This document shows positions 31,660 through 43,226 of a DNA stretch of 64,000 bases, piece after piece. The notes under the pieces were generated by a model. That model ran no database searches. It was not told where the DNA came from and saw only the letters and a program-made list of their open reading frames with translations. Position 1 is the first letter of the stretch. The number at the start of each line of letters is the position of its first letter. The position numbers were made by a program, and so were the translations under genes. The DNA lies in NCBI GenBank assembly GCA_002197995.1, contig NGZR01000005.1:620001-684000 (forward strand), read 5' to 3'. The stretch comes from Gaeumannomyces sp. JS-464. Lineage: Eukaryota > Ascomycota > Sordariomycetes > Magnaporthales > Magnaporthaceae.

Positions 31660-33918
31660 CTACTGGTGTTGAGTGGGAGGGACCTGCGGTGGCGAGCCGT
31701 AGTAGGGCTGCTGCCGCTGCGCCGGCGGCTGACTGTATATCTCCTGCCCCATATTGTACTCCTCCTGCTGCTGCTCCTGCGGGATGGTCTGCCAATGCAT
31801 CCGCTCGCCCGCCTCCACCATCCCCGCCGGCGGGCTCAGGCTCGGGCTGAATGCCGCCTGGTGCTGCTGCTGCTGACCGTTGACGCCGTCCTGGTAGCGC
31901 GGCACGAAGATCGTGCCCGGACTGCCGATGCCCCTGGCGCCCCACGCATCCCCAGCGCCTGGCGGCGCCCCGCCGCCGACGCTGCTGATCTCGCTCTCCG
32001 ACCAGCCGCCGGCCGACCGCCCGGTGACGCTGCTGCTGTGCCGGTCGTGGTGGCCGCGCTGCGGTATCGGCGAGACCGCGCGCGGCTGGTAGTCTTGCTG
32101 GTGGATCAAAGGTGCAGGCGCAAGGACACCGCCGTCGTAGCTTTGCTGGGTCGGCGACACTGTGGGGCGTTGGTGGTATTGCTGCTGCCGCTGCGGCGTT
32201 GGAGAACCAGGCGCGAACATAGCGCCGTCGTAGCTTTGCCGCGGCGGCGAGGCCGTGGGCAGCGGGTCGTACTGCGGCTGTATCGGAGTTCGAGGCGTGA
32301 ACATGCCGCCGCCGTGGCCCTGTGGCGGCACAGTGCCCATTTGAAGCGGATCGTTGTGCATCATGGTCTCGGCGGGAGCTCCTTGTGCGCTCTTCGTCGG
32401 CACCACGACAGGCACCGCCGCCGCCTCCGACGTTTGAGCAGCGGATCCCCCACCCTCCTGCCCGCCGCCCGTCCCATGGTCCGCTCCGCGTTTGCGCCGG
32501 ATACAAAACCAGGACAGCACAAGAGCCAAGATGATGCCCGCGCCCCCGAGGCTGATGCCGATTATGGCCCCCACTGGCAGCCCCAGTCCCGAGTTGCCGT
32601 CCTGGGATGCGACAGTGTATTGAACAGCCCACACGACGTTTAAAACTGCGGATGTTGGCTTGTCCGTGTCGATAGGCTGCCCTACGACGTTTGCCGTCAG
32701 GGTCGGGGCAGCGGTTACGCGGTTCATCGAAGACCAGCAGGGCGTCTGGCCGGCCACTGCGCGTGTGAAAGGGAAGAAGCCGCTGGATGGTGCACGGTGA
32801 TTGGAAGGCGCAATTAGCAGCTGTCGGGGGGCGTTTCGTCCACAAGTGTGTAGAGATCCAGGCACTCACTTGGGACAGCAGGACCCAGAGATGGAATAGT
32901 AATCGTCAGCGCATTTGGATAGCACGAACTGAGCGCCGTCTTTGGGTGAGGGGTAGGCGGCGCCGACGCCGCCCGCCTGCGTGTCAACGCCGCCGCCCTG
33001 GGTGACGGGCGGGGCGTCCGTGGCGATGGTGTTGGCGACGGTCCAGGGGCAGCATTCGGGCCTGTCGTTGATGCAGCCGACGAAGCCGGCCCAGTAAACG
33101 GTGCTCCCAGAGTCGACGAGGGTGTACGAGGGGGAGTTGCAGCCGCCGCCGAGGAGGTTGCCGACACCCGTGAATTGCGGGGTGCTCGTCCGCGGCGGCG
33201 GGGTCGACCGGCTCGAAAGCCGGACGCTTTGAACGGTGCTGTTTGCGGCGGTGGATGGTCAATACCCTAAAACGTGGCGACGACAGGGTTATGGCGAGGG
33301 GGAAAAAAATCTAAATACCTTAAGGACAATTGGACCGTTGAAGGAGGTTTAATCTGGGCCATGGCAGTCGCGGGGACGCTCCCGCACATGGAGGAGAACC
33401 ACGATACCTGGTAATACGCAAAATCATCTGGAAGGGCGCAGCTGGGGCGTAAGCCACGGCGTATCATTCACATGGTAACGGGGGCTGGACTCACCGCCGC
33501 CGTAGCTTGGGCATTTGGATGTCAAGGCAGAGTGGAAACACTGAAGGTAAGCGGGACTGCGTGTAAGTATCAGCGGATTGTCGGTCTTCCCTGCGGTGCC
33601 CCCGTCACGGAAGGGAGAACGGGGAGAGCGGGCTGTACGCACCCGTTGTCGCAATAGCACGACGTTGCGCCTCTCGTGGAGTTGTCCCTGAAGCCAACGC
33701 TCTGGATGCACGCTCCGATCCCGCCGTCGCAAGCGAGCGGGCCGATGTTCTGGAGCAGCTTCTCAGCTTTCAAGCTCTCGGAATGTCTTCAACGGGGTAG
33801 GTAGGGTCCCTACTAGGCAGCCATGGGTCGTCGCCCTCCGCATCAGCCCGTGCGTCGCGGCCGAGGCCAAGGTCGGCGCCGGCGTGATCCCGGCCGGGAG
33901 CGCGGCGGGTGCAAGCAT
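31660..33918 (-). CDS. Predicted single-pass membrane protein with Cys-rich ectodomain and Pro/Gln-rich cytoplasmic tail
   Basis: The gene is read as at least five exons. The likely start is ATG 33918 (MLAPAALPAGITPAPTLASA), a weak signal sequence. Ectodomain pieces are CDGGIGACIQSVGF with SCYCDNG, CFHSALTSKCPSYGG, CALPDDFAYYQVSWFSSMCG, then STPQFTGVGNLLGGGCNSPS, YWAGFVGCINDRPECCPW and YYSISGSCCP. An intron at 32783-32869 (GTGAGT to CATCCAG) leads to NGFFPFTRAVAGQTPCW. A stalk ends in the transmembrane helix LPVGAIIGISLGGAGIILAL, with a basic stop-transfer (CIRRKRG). The tail carries repeated QSYDG and SP motifs and Gln-rich tracts (RQQQYHQ, QEQQQEEYN). Such proteins resemble fungal wall-stress or surface sensors, but I cannot name the family. 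Upstream exon joints (33250-33600) remain uncertain, with at least one probable frame error. Confidence 0.6.
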
Positions 33919-35000
33919 CTCGGATATTTGGTGAGGGGACTCTTTTGGTCGGTTGGTAGAGAATACGAAGAGATCGGTGTGAAGCCCGCCAGGATAGAAC
34001 AAAATAGGTAATTAGGCGACTGAAACAGAACAGGGCAGAACAGAAAACAAGGCGCGATTTCCGCTTGGGAGTGCGACAAGAAGAAGAATGGTAGAGCAGA
34101 TAGGAGCAGTGGTTGGCTCAACCCCGACGAGAGCCCAGGTGCCAGGTGGTGGGCGGCCACATCACGATCCCCACGCCAACGAAGGCGCAAGATGGGGGCT
34201 TGGCGGGCTAGCGCGGATGGCCGACGGCCTTTGCGGCTGGACTGGAGAACGCCGTCGGCGCCACCATTAGGAGCCTGGGCTGAAAGGGCGGTGCAGTCCT
34301 CGGCCTGAGACGTGGCCCAGCCCTAGCGCAAGATGTCGGGCCAGGGTGGCTATGGCCTAACAGGATGACAGGCAGCGGCCATCATGTGTATCGGGTATCG
34401 ATCGGATCCTGTCATTGCCGCGGAAGCAACGCCGGCAGCAAGCTCCAATTGGACGAGGATGCGGCAGAAAAGGCGGCGTGTTGGAGGTCGGGCATTCTCG
34501 AATCTGCGCCCCGGCGTGTTCAACACATCGTGGCAGGCACCATGTCGAGGAGACAGCCAGGCCTTATCAACATCTAGTAGTAGTGAGAAAAGGATCTCAA
34601 ACAGCAGAAATATGGGCTTTAGGCGCTAAACATGTGCTGCAACATTGCTTCCGGAAAGCCAAGATGCGTTCGCCTGTGCTGTCCAGTCCAGGATACCCTG
34701 TGCGCAAAACACAGTGCATACACGGTCTGGGAAGAACCCAGAACCCAGTTCAGATGGCCAAGCACCACGTGAACCACTGCCTGCCCAAGCCACACGATAG
34801 ATAAGGCTGCTGACAACTTTCACGAGTTCTTTGAGACCGAGGCCCAAACAACGCACGAGCTACAACAATCCAACACCGTCATTACAATTTTATATTTATG
34901 GGACGTTAAAACCAACGCCCACGCGTACAGGAACATTTATCTTTCATTATCTCATTTTTGAATATGGCTGGTGCTTGGTGGGGCTCAACGTTGTGCACTT
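33919..35000. other. Intergenic, no gene recognised
   Basis: This is the region upstream of the membrane-protein gene. ORFs of up to 130 codons are present on the plus strand but show no conserved features. Confidence 0.35.
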
Positions 35001-35084
35001 CTAGTCCTTGGCATCCTCGGCCAGCTGGCGGACGCCAAACTTGAACCGCCCGCCTTGTAACTCGTTGCCAGGACTGTCTCTAGC
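35001..35084 (-). pseudogene. Orphan terminal-exon-like fragment (27 codons plus stop)
   Basis: A good acceptor (branch GACTAAC then AGATAG) is followed by an in-frame exon ending in TAG at 35001. It encodes ELQGGRFKFGVRQLAEDAKD at its end, which looks like a protein C-terminus. Upstream on the same strand there is no donor with a coding exon before the tRNA-like gene at 35251. If real, it is the tail of a lost gene. I do not recognise the family. Confidence 0.25.
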
Positions 35085-35250
35085 CTATCTAGTTAGTCGT
35101 CAGACGGACACAACGGACTAAGGAGAAGTGGATATAAGACAAATAAGTAGGCTTTTGCTATTTGTAAATAGAACAAGCCTGTAGCAGTAAAAAGGAGACG
35201 GGCGGCTCTCTACACGCCCTCAAAAAAGGAGGAAAAGAGAAAAAAAAAAT

Positions 35251-35382
35251 GCCCGCTCCCGGATTCGAACCGGTGCTTCCGTTTGCCTGCTGGGGACAAT
35301 GTGCCTGCGCCGTTGCCAGACGGCGACCAGACACCGCACCCCAGTAGCAGAACGACGTCCTGAATCACTAGACCACGCGGGC
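35251..35382 (-). tRNA. tRNA-like gene with an intron of about 60 nt; anticodon unresolved
   Basis: The minus strand folds as a cloverleaf. The acceptor arm is GCCCGCG against AGCGGGC, the D arm GTCT/GGAC, and the T arm contains the B box GGTTCGAATCC. The anticodon stem TCGTT/AACGG closes only if an intron of about 60 nt after CTGCTA is removed. Inside the intron CTGGGG pairs with CCCCAG next to the splice points, as in pre-tRNA introns. A T9 run directly downstream is a Pol III terminator. The best loop gives anticodon GCT, but no long variable arm typical of tRNA-Ser is present; CTG is the alternative. Two G:A mismatches lie at stem bases. Confidence 0.7.
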
Positions 35383-35399
35383 TTGTTTTCGTTGAGGAC

Positions 35400-36767
35400 C
35401 ATGGCTCCCTCCTCGATCTATATCCCCCTCCCTCATGGCGGAGCTGTCTTTGTGCGCGAGAGATGTCATATTCCCAGCCTCCTCCATGTTTCCTTTTCGG
35501 CCCGCACGGGAGGGCTCCATTCCACACTCACCACTACACCAGCCACTCTCCTTCCTCAAGACTCTGGCCCTGGTGGCTTTGCCCTTCCCACACAGAGTTT
35601 TGACCAACGCGTGATCCAGTCAATGCAGCTATTTTGAAACCCAGGATGATACACAGACTGCTCTGTTCCCTCCAGAAGAGAACAGAGCTTTCCAGCTGCC
35701 ATCCGTTCACTACAGTATTTTGTGCCTCCTCCTTAGCCACCTACAGGATGTTTTACAATCTTTTATTGACTGGAAGCTAGCTAAGGTGTTGATCAGAGAC
35801 AGTAGTCAAATCATCATTTCTGCTGTTTTTCCTTTCTTCACGGAACTTCTTTGCGTCGTCAGTGATATCTGCAAATCAATATCCCACGTACAAAACCCCT
35901 TTTGTTTCCGCCAAATCAACACCGACGCTCGGAAGCATATCCGTTCCAGCTGGTGTCAGCATCTTCCAGGATCTCCTAACATACAGCTACTATGATAAAG
36001 AGGAGTCATAGCTATTCGGATGCTAATCTTTGGCTTTGCAGGCAGCATGCGACTCGTCCTGACCAGACACGAACTTACGGAACAACCAGTCAGACAGGGC
36101 CAATGCAAACGGAAGAGTCCGTCTCATGGGACTCGGGCGGTAGACTTGCCTCGCACAGACACTGTCACTCCACTGATGCCGATACGATCGCCTTTTGCGC
36201 AGGTTGCCCTTCTCTGCTAGCGGCAGACACACTATCACTTGAGGTTCTACCACGAGACCATCAAGAACCACAACACGACACGCCCCGATACCTGCCGCCC
36301 CCTCGCTTCCACCAGCCTCTCGATACCTGTCTGGCTGCGAAGGCGTGGTATGAGGGGCTTGGAGGCCCCGAATATGACAAATACTCTAGGCCCGGATAGA
36401 ATTTGTGGTGTGGAATAAGGAGGTAGCCGTGGCGGAACGGACAGCAATCTACAAGCAGCGCCATCCGCGAGGGTATTCGGCCAGTGTTCTAGAAGGTCTC
36501 ATCTGGCTTCATATCTGACGAAAGATTTCATAGCACGTGCAAGCTCTAACAAGCCAACATCAGGAGAGAACACTAGTTTGCGCAAGGGAAGCGTGAAATA
36601 AGGTTCTTGGATGACATGAGGCTGATAGCGGTACAAGTATCACCGCATAAGGGAGATATGACGGATACTTCATAAATAAACACCCGCATATGTGCCCAGA
36701 GTGCGAGGAAAATACGTGTTTACAACCACCCTAAAGTCAAACCACCAGCTCGATACAGCCATCACTC
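35400..36767. other. Intergenic, no gene recognised
   Basis: This stretch of lower GC content has only short ORFs. The frame starting at 36046 opens with MRLVLTRHE, weakly like a histidine phosphatase, but does not continue as one. Confidence 0.35.
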
Positions 36768-38503
36768 CTACTCCCATTTCCGAACAGGCCAAGGCGGCGC
36801 TATGGTGACGGACGGGATGCTGCACTTGGCAGCCAGGGCAGCGCGGGCCTCGTCGCTGTCGGACGGCACACAGTCCTGGGCGAGCCCCTGGATGCCGTCG
36901 CAGATGACGACGGGCTTGCCCCGCACGGGGTGGTGACGTTGAAGTTCTTGAAGGTGATGTTCTTGCACACGGCCGACTTGTTCGTCGAGCACGTCAGGCG
37001 CGCCACGGCGTTGCCGTAGCGGCCGCTCGAGTAGCCCGAGAAGTTCTCGAACGTGACGTCGGTCACGTTCATCTTGGATGGGAACTGGTTGCACTTCTCG
37101 GCGGGGATGTTGAAGTAGCACGAGTCGAGGAAAGCGGCCTGTTATGTGGTGGTACATGTTGTTAGCGGTCTGTTTGGGAAATGAGAAGGGCGTTGTTGTC
37201 GGGGGCACTTACGTAGTCGATCCTGCCGCTCCAAAAGTTGCGGTAGGTAATGTTGCGGACCATCCCTGGCCAGTGTTCTCTCCAGCCCAAACCTTGATGC
37301 GGCCGCCGTAGTCGCCGTTGAGCATCCAAACGTTCTGGATCAGCACGTCCTCGATGTAGACGGTCTCGCCGGCGTACTGGCCCAGAAGCCTATGGATTGG
37401 CCATGGGTGCCGTTGCAATACATGGTGTCGACGTGGATTTTCTGACGCGCGGAAGGGCTGGGTTAGCGCCTGGCTCAAGAAATAGCGCTTGGAGTGGTGG
37501 GTAGGGGTCCGTCTTACGCTCGTGTTCGACTTTGGCGAGAAGCAGTCGTCGCCGATGTTCACCCAGGCACGCTCGACATTCACCCCTCCACGTTGAGGGA
37601 GTTGAAGAAATCCGAGTTCTTGGGGAGTGAAGTGGCGTTGTTGCTGACGGCCTCGATGATAACATCTTTGTAGGTGATATTCTTGGCTGGAATGTGGATG
37701 TCTTAGCAGCTTGGTCTGGACTGTCATCAGAGGAGGTTTGCTTACAGGTGACGACAAAGTTATGCCACACAGGGCCGTTCTTCATCTGGATCCCCGTGAT
37801 CTCCAGGTTCGTGGTGTTCTCGGCGTAGAAGAGGATGGGACGGAGATAAGGGTTGTTCGGGTCCAGGATCCTGTTCTCTTTAGCCGTCCGTAAGAGTCAT
37901 TCCTGGAAGTGGAGGAAGGGGCGGGCATACTCGAGGCCAGAGAACTCGTTCCACCACCTCTGGCCATTCCCGTCCATGGTTCCCTCGCCATAGATCTTGA
38001 TGTTTTTGCCTAGATGGTGTTTTACACAGCGGGTCAGTTTTAATGCCTCCTTGCGATGGGCGATGGCTGCTTTATTCCCGAACTCACCTCCCCACTTCCA
38101 GAACATCAGCGAGCGCTGGAACGGATGGTAGAAGGCATTGGCCTGCCAGTACCGCGTATCGTTGGTGAACTTTAGCGTCCCTCGAGGTGCAGGTGAAAGT
38201 CGTCGAGGAACGTCAGGTCCAGCGGCTTGCCAATGACGAACGTCTTGCCTTTGGGCAGGTACACGGTGCCGCCCTTGTTGGCCTGGCGCACAGCCTGCTC
38301 AAACTCGGCGGACACATCGTCCAGCTCGTGGGCGGACGCGCGCGAGTGACAGTCTTGCGGCAGCCCGTGGACCGCCTTGCGACGGGGTGCTTCTCGCGAA
38401 ACTCTAGGGCGTTGCGTGGCACGCCGGGAGGGAGCTCAACCGTGAAGGCGGCGGCGGCGGCGGCGAGCGCACCGACGAGGGTTGCGAGGGCGGACAGCTT
38501 CAT
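36768..38503 (-). CDS. GH28 exo-polygalacturonase, secreted, frameshifted
   Basis: It cleaves terminal galacturonate from pectin. The signal peptide is MKLSALATLVGALAAAAAAF, followed by TVELPPGVPR. The parallel beta-helix is recognisable by GGTVYLPKGKTFVI, HLHLEG, KNIKIYGEGTMDGNGQRWWN, ILDPNNPYLRPILFYAENTT and NGPVWHNFVVT. The catalytic regions are WVNIGDDCFSPKSNTS (Asp pair), MYCNGTHGQSIG with the GHG-type His, and GGRIKVWAG (RIK). C-terminal Cys-rich blocks follow (LDSCYFNI, ARLTCSTNKSAVCKNI, VVICDGI). Good introns include about 38029-38093, 37691-37746 and 37149-37214. Single bases are missing in G/C runs at 38384-38387, 38179-38181, 37583-37586, 37381, 37264-37266 and 36919-36922. Restoring each rejoins the family sequence, so errors in the assembly are likely. 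Confidence 0.85.
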
Positions 38504-39880
38504 TGTCGGCGCGGGGGACGTGGGCGTCAGAGGCAGTGGTGCGTGGCCCTTGGCTCCTACCACATGAGTGTAGTCGTCCTTGGCGTTGGGGCTCTCTTAT
38601 ACACATTCTGGATATCTTCCCCTCCACCCAGCCGGCTCTGACGGCATCTCGAGAGGCGGTGGAGGGACGCAAGATGGTGGAGAAATTGCGCAGCCAGGGT
38701 CGATGTGGTTGATAGAGCTGGGGTAAGCTTAGCCATTTACCCCTGGCGTAGCCCCTCGCATCCAAGATTGGGGAAGCGGGGGCGAGGATCTGACGTTTCC
38801 CCGCACGCCGCCGACTGGTCTATCTCGGTAAGCTAGCCGTTGACGCAAGGAACGGACTTGGCGTCTAAGAACGGACGAAATGATGAGCTTCAAAGGAGTT
38901 TGTCTGCTTGCATCCCCTTGCTCTGGGCTGGGGTTGCTTGGGTTTGTGAGGTTCCATCGCCCAGGCTGAAGGCGCTGGTTGGTGGAATATTTGCAGCCGC
39001 AGTAGCTTGACAGACGGAGAAACTCAATCTTGGCCGTAGCTGTCAAGGATGCGGCGGCTCGTCCCACATGCTTGTCCGCCTCCCTGGGTCTCAATCACAT
39101 GAGGAGGGGTCTGGGGTTCTAGAAACAGTGCTAGGGCTACTCGTTCCTCGAGAAGATGGTTAGTAGGAGGCAAGAAAACATAGAGGTTTGATGAAGGAGG
39201 GCGGAGGAAGGAAAATTCTGGCACTTGCCAGCCGGAGGCCGTAGGTTCAATTTCCGCGGACCTCTACCCGTCTATTGATCTGTGTCCTTGTCACAAAACC
39301 CCCATTGTTCCTTATCACTCTTAGAGACCTACCTAGCCAGCCCATGCCACGGCGCTCTCCTTGCCTTCGCTCTGCCGGCAGATACCTTGCGCTCGCTATT
39401 TGTGCGGAAGATGCCGTGCTCCCTTGACAACCCAGCCTTGGCAGGAGCAGCGCCCGGCAAAACCCCATTGTATGGCGGCTGACGCAGGCTGCCAGTTCAA
39501 CCCAGCCAGCTACGCAGCCCGAGAGGCGCATCATCCCACCCGTCGTCCATTTCGCTCGCGGCCCTCCTGACCCGCCCGGCCCTCGCCGCGATCGATGTCC
39601 TATCTAATCAAGTTTGGTAACTGTTTGATCTGTCCCTTGATCTGGCATTCTTAGCCGCCAGAAGGGCGCTCGTCTCTAGCCGCATATCAGGCTAATGAAA
39701 TGTCGTCTGGGCTTAGGTACGGCTATTATCAGCGCGGCCAAGCATTCCTCGGAGCCGCAATGATCCTTCCGAAGAGCAGATTTACCATCGACTAGCCAGT
39801 CATGGCCACATGCAGAAGTCTGTCGCTTCCATCTCAAAACCGATGTGGAGCCATGTATCTGAACCTTTGGGCTTGCGATA
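38504..39880. other. Intergenic, no gene recognised
   Basis: It holds the upstream region of the polygalacturonase and the presumed promoter of the SET gene. No ORF shows conserved features. Confidence 0.35.
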
Positions 39881-41479
39881 ATGCACGGGACCTTCAAGCG
39901 CCAACCTCTTCTTCGTTTGCGCGCTTCAAGCTTGGCAGCATGCCACGGCATCGGCAGACACAGCGCCCCAGCAATGCCTCTGGGTCCCTGCTGGGCCACT
40001 GTCTCCGAGCGCTCCAAATGGAGGCGAGCTTTCCATCTTCAGCAGCTGCCCGGCAGTAGTCGACGAAGCGACATCGGCGCAAAAGGGGAGGTGGGAGCCC
40101 TGGACGCGGCCTCCCATTTGCTTGAAGTCAAGGCAACACGACCAGCTGCCCTACTGCATCTACACGCACTCCTCCCTCGCAGGCTCCGGCTCCGGCATCT
40201 CCATCCTGACAACTCCAGACTTCGCGGCAGCCACAGCGCCGCTGTTTGGCGGGCTCGACCCGGTATGGGGGCTTCCTTCGTCCTCGGGCGCGGTGCCAGG
40301 GGCTGCAGGAGTGCGGCAGCATGCGGACGGAAATCTGCAGGAGCCCCGGTTTCCGCCACCGTACGAGGTGCGGTCCATTGCAGGGAAGGGAAAGGGCGTG
40401 GTTGCCAACGCGAGCATTCCAGCGGGCGAGTTGCTTTTCCGAGAGAGGCCGGTCCTCGTCGACATGATGAGCAGGCCGGCATATGTCAATGCTCAGCAGC
40501 ACCGCGCGATGCTTGACAGAGCGCTCGCACGCCTGTCGCCTACTGACAGGGCCAGCGTCAAGGAGTTGTCATACCACCACAAAGAGCACATCTTAGAAGG
40601 CATCATGGCTGCCAACACCTTCGGTATCACGCTCAACGGCATGCCGCATTCGGGCTTGTACCCTCGGATCGCTGTAAGTGCTGCCATTCCGCTTGATGTT
40701 CGAGCGGAGGGGAACCGACGGGACTTCCAGCTGACAGGTTTGCTGCAACTCAACAGAGGATAAACCACGCGTGTAGGCCAAAGTAGGTAAAGGCTGCTGG
40801 TGTCTCTCTCCTCGCACCAAGTATACTGACGCCTACGATTAGCGCCTTCGTCCGATACAAGAGGAGCACCTTAGAGCTGGAGGTGGTGGCGTACAGGGAT
40901 ATCGAGCCGGAGACAGAGCTGAGCGTGAGCTGTGAGTGGAACAACATCGGCTGGCTGGAATGGGCCAAGTTGCGTGACATCACGGGAATCTTACTAACAA
41001 GGGCGCTCGGCGTCTTCACGCTTCTCTAGACACTCCCCTGAATCTCCTCTCCAAAGATCGCCGCCAACTTCTCCGCCGCTGGGGTTTCGACTGTGCCTGC
41101 CCTCTTTGCTCCGCCCAACACCACGTCGTCGAGACATCAGACCACAACCGCCAACGCGTGCAGGATATCCTGGACGAGCTCGACGACGCGGACACGCGCG
41201 CAGCTTTAGCACGGGGTGACGACGACTGCATTGTTGCAGCGCGCCTCTCTGAGATTGAGACCATCATGCAGGAGGAGGGTATCGAGGCCCAGGCTGGGGA
41301 CGTTGACGCGATAGCGGCGGAGCTGTTTCTCGAGCGGGGGAGCTGATTGAGGCAAGGTATTCGCACAGGCGGCTGTGAGGCAGCTCAGAGTGTTTGCGGG
41401 AGCAGACAGCGAGAGGACCGAGCAGGCTGAGAACTCCCTGCGGAGGCTGGACAGGGAGCCAATGATCAAGCGTCGGTGA
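39881..41479 (+). CDS. SET-domain protein with signal-peptide-like N-terminus, frameshifted
   Basis: The core matches fungal SET proteins related to the SMYD class: YCIYTHSSLAGSGSGISIL, PPYEVRSIAGKGKGVVA, IPAGELLFRERPVL, then a helical insert. After an intron (40673-40755) comes the SET signature RINHACRP, followed by VRYKRSTLELEVVAYRDIEP. A third exon gives CGFDC-type WGFDCACPLCSA (post-SET cysteines). The tail reads DEPMIKRR-like (LDREPMIKRR). Introns near 40782-40842 and 40932-41028 have good signals. ATG 39881, with one G of 39886-39888 removed, gives a hydrophobic stretch LFFVCALQAWQHATASA that looks like a signal peptide; the start is uncertain. The G5 run 41336-41340 lacks a base. Family members are often annotated lysine methyltransferases; a secretory signal would be odd for that role. 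Confidence 0.7.
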
Positions 41480-41806
41480 TTGGGAGGTGCCATGTCAAAC
41501 GCCGAACGCCCTTCCTGGGGGTGTGTCCTTACTCAGCTATGGGAAACGAATCTTTGCCGGTCAAGGAAAGATCGAATCATTGATGCCGCCACATATTCCT
41601 ACATCTTGCTCGGTGCGACGGAAGGATCAGTGATTTTGAGGGAGAGGTCACTTCCAGCGCGGGCACCAGAGAAGAGCAAATCACGACGGAGATCGGCCCC
41701 GGAGTTGGCCATGAGGAGCATATAATGATCACGCCAGCCACGGATATGGACCTATGAAGAGTGCTGTCCTTTTACAGCCGTCATCATCTCTAAACTGCTA
41801 CAAGCC

Positions 41807-42888
41807 ATGGAGCTTCGCGCCCTGTTGACAAACTTCCTCCTAGCGACCTCCGCCGCAGGCGTGAGCCTGCCGCGCGACGCATTCCAAGCCAGTGATGGTC
41901 CCGTCTTGATACATGATGGACGTCCGAATGGTGTTATTAAGAAGATTGATGGATGCGTGTTCAACCCCTTTTTGCCTGGTTACCTAGGGGCTCGCCTTGC
42001 AACCTCTTTTACAGAGCGAGCTGACCGAATCCACCTTCCAGTCGACATGTACATCACGTACCCGCCAGGCTACCACACACACAGCCAGAAGCCAAGGCTG
42101 GCATCCTGCACCTGACAGACGTGCTCGGGCTGCCACTTGCCGAGAATCTCCTGTGAGCTGCAGCTCTCCAGCCTCCAGACATGGATCCTCTATATCAAGA
42201 GACATACAACCCTGACCTATTCGATACCGCCACAGTCTAGCAGACAGCTTCGCCCGCGCGGGGTACGTCGTCGTGGCCCCCGACCTGTTCACCGGCAAGC
42301 CGGCGCCCGACGACAAGGACCGGCCGGACCTGGGCTTCAGCGTCGTCGAGTTCCTGGACGCGCACCCGCCCAACGTGACCGAGCCCGTCGTCAACGCCGC
42401 GGCGCGCCACCTGCGGCGCTCGCTGGGCGTGTCCCGGCTCGGGTCCGCGGGCTACTGCTTCGGCGGTCGCTTCTGGTTCCGGTACGCGTTGGCCGCCAAG
42501 CACGCCGCCTGCCTGGGCGTCGACGTTGTGGCCACGGCGCACCCGACGCGCGTGACCGACGACGAGATTGTCGCGGGCGTCGGGCCCGCGACTGTTGCTG
42601 CTGCTCGTGAGTGGATTTTCTGTTTCCCGTCTTATTTCTAGGCATGATGGCTGGATCAAAGGGGCTGACGCCTGTGGTGAAGAGCACCACCCGTTCTTGA
42701 TGCCCCCGCAGCGGAGGTGGGAGATCGAGACGGCACTGCTGTCGACCGACGCCGCCTCCTCCCTGGCGCTGTACTCGGGCGTCGCCCACGGCTTCGGAGT
42801 TCGCGTCAACATGTCGGACCCCGAGGCCAGGTTCGCCAAACAGGCCGCCTTTGCCCAGGCTGTCCGGTGGTTTGACTACTGGCTCTGA
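41807..42888 (+). CDS. Dienelactone hydrolase family protein, frameshifted
   Basis: This is an alpha/beta hydrolase. ATG 41807 starts MELRALLTNFLLATSAAGVS, possibly a signal peptide. Next are VDMYITYPPGY, AGILHLTDVLGLPLAENLL, an intron ending at 42236, and ADSFARAGYVVVAPDLFTGK. The nucleophile elbow is GSAGYCFGGRFW with Cys as in DLH, then VVATAHPTRV. After an intron beginning at 42608 (GTGAGT) comes LALYSGVAHGFGVR with the catalytic His, ending AVRWFDYWL. Joints near 41960 and 42085 and the second acceptor do not keep the frame as written, so one or more single-base errors are likely. Fungal relatives act on esters or lactones; the substrate is unknown. Confidence 0.72.
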
Positions 42889-43226
42889 TCGGGCCAGGGG
42901 ACCGACTTCGCGACGGAGGACGGCTGGCTTTACTGCTTCAGTCGAACCAGTGGGTGCCGATAGGATTCTGCGCATGCCAGGACGTGTCGGGGGTTGATCA
43001 AAGCTTTGAAGTAGTTGGAGTTGTCGCAGCCGCTGTACTGTAGTAAAAAGAAAAGTTCACATCGAACGCAGCAGATGACAGCTGGCGGGACATGGAGTGG
43101 GACCGTGCTCCCTGTCCTCTGGATAGATGCTCCTCCTTCCTCAGCCCCTCAGCCTTCAAGACACTGCCGATATCAGCAACAACACATATCTCAGTTCAGC
43201 ATACCGGCGAGCTCTTTCCAGAAACT

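Noticed and set aside
31615..32869. Long plus-strand ORF and second minus-frame ORF over the membrane-protein gene
   Set aside because: Both are compositional shadows. Only the frame ending at 31660 has a transmembrane helix, cysteine pairs and a spliced upstream exon.
36046..36220. Histidine-phosphatase-like start MRLVLTRHE
   Set aside because: The catalytic RHG is not present and the following sequence does not match the family in any frame.
42237..42839. Minus-strand ORF opposite the dienelactone hydrolase
   Set aside because: The plus strand shows the catalytic Cys and His motifs. The minus ORF is a shadow.
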